A stretch of DNA of 41,422 bases from Roseateles sp. (GTDB lineage Bacteria; Pseudomonadota; Gammaproteobacteria; Burkholderiales; Burkholderiaceae_C): NCBI GenBank assembly GCA_019234295.1, contig JAFALK010000061.1, positions 1 through 41,422 on the forward strand, given 5' to 3'. Below, piece by piece: positions 41,119 to 41,422 of this stretch. The position numbers and the translations under genes were made by a program. The notes under the pieces were generated by a model, which was not told the DNA's origin, searched no databases, and worked only from the letters and a program-made list of their open reading frames with translations. The first letter of the stretch is position 1; each line of letters begins with the position of its first letter.

Positions 41119-41422
41119 TCAGCTGAGGTTGCGCCGACGCGCCAGCGGCGGGTTCTTGGCGAAGTAGCGCGAGATGCCGGCGGTGAGGGCTTCGACGAGC
41201 TTTTCCTGGTAGTCCGGGTCGCGCAGCCTGGCCTCTTCGTCCGGGTTGGAGATGAAGGCCGTCTCTACGAGGATGGAGGGGATGTCCGGCGCCTTGAGCA
41301 CGACGAAGCCCGCCTGCTCGACCTCGTTCTTGTGAAGGCGGCCCACCTGGCCGATCTGGGCGAGCACGGCGCTGCCAAGTTTGAGGCTGTCCTTGACCTG
41401 GGCACTGATGCTCATGTCCAGC
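41119..41422 (-). CDS. N-acetylmuramoyl-L-alanine amidase, C-terminal part (cut by the window)
   Basis: The last 100 or so residues of an amidase_3 family enzyme whose start lies beyond the window. KLGSAVLAQIGQVGRLHKNE, VEQAGFVVLKAPDIPSILVE and TAFISNPDEEARLRD are typical of AmiC-like enzymes, with the conserved glutamate in LVETAFISN that helps bind zinc or catalyse. It cleaves the bond between muramic acid and the L-alanine of peptidoglycan stems during cell separation. In many betaproteobacteria this gene precedes mutL directly. Here the tricorn-like, ester hydrolase and DedA genes lie between them. Confidence 0.93.
   Translation of the reverse strand, partial: LDMSISAQVKDSLKLGSAVLAQIGQVGRLHKNEVEQAGFVVLKAPDIPSILVETAFISNPDEEARLRDPDYQEKLVEALTAGISRYFAKNPPLARRRNLS

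Overview
The window is a high-GC stretch of bacterial chromosome, most likely from a betaproteobacterium of the order Burkholderiales. This is inferred from the codon bias and from gene groups typical of that order: amidase/mutL/miaA, thyA-folA, and an EmrAB pump with a NodT-type outer membrane factor. I saw no rRNA, tRNA or CRISPR array. One IS110-type transposase fossil is present.

Region 1 (about 1-8270) is a decayed catabolic island. Three acyl-CoA genes look intact: an SCP2-type thiolase, an alpha-methylacyl-CoA racemase-like CaiB/BaiF protein and an acyl-CoA dehydrogenase. Between and beside them lie fossils: an SDR with a deleted N-terminus and two compensating frameshifts, the start of a DUF1302 protein fused to the end of an AraC regulator, an acyl-CoA synthetase lacking its middle, and the tail of an aldehyde dehydrogenase. 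The tail abuts an apparently shortened GH31-like glycosidase. A frameshifted mosaic ending in a DUF1080 (3-keto-disaccharide hydrolase) fragment follows. The island probably once took up and oxidised a hydrophobic, possibly alpha-methyl-branched substrate.

Region 2 (8285-17600) holds a periplasmic FKBP isomerase and then a minus-strand cassette of three large genes. They encode an acidic, helical 461-residue protein, a 1140-residue protein joining a coiled-coil half to a MICAL-like FAD monooxygenase half, and a 1039-residue membrane-anchored transglycosylase/transpeptidase. I do not know a described system of this composition. It is the best candidate here for a new one. An IS110 fossil lies just upstream of the cassette.

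Region 3 (17780-30940) contains a divergent SDR/LysR pair and a close-packed minus-strand run (ABC exporter, tartrate/D-malate dehydrogenase, periplasmic sulfurtransferase, thyA, folA, DUF4337). Diverging from this run is a marR-oprM-emrA-emrB efflux operon, whose promoter carries a perfect palindrome between -35 and -10. A GGDEF protein with a degenerate active site but an intact RxxD inhibitory site closes the region.

Region 4 (30935-41422) has the overlapping mutL-pseudouridine synthase-miaA operon on the minus strand. On the plus strand are a tricorn-like protease, an alpha-amino-acid ester hydrolase-like enzyme, a DedA membrane protein and a possible 28-residue membrane peptide. A cut-off N-acetylmuramoyl-L-alanine amidase faces them across a strong hairpin.
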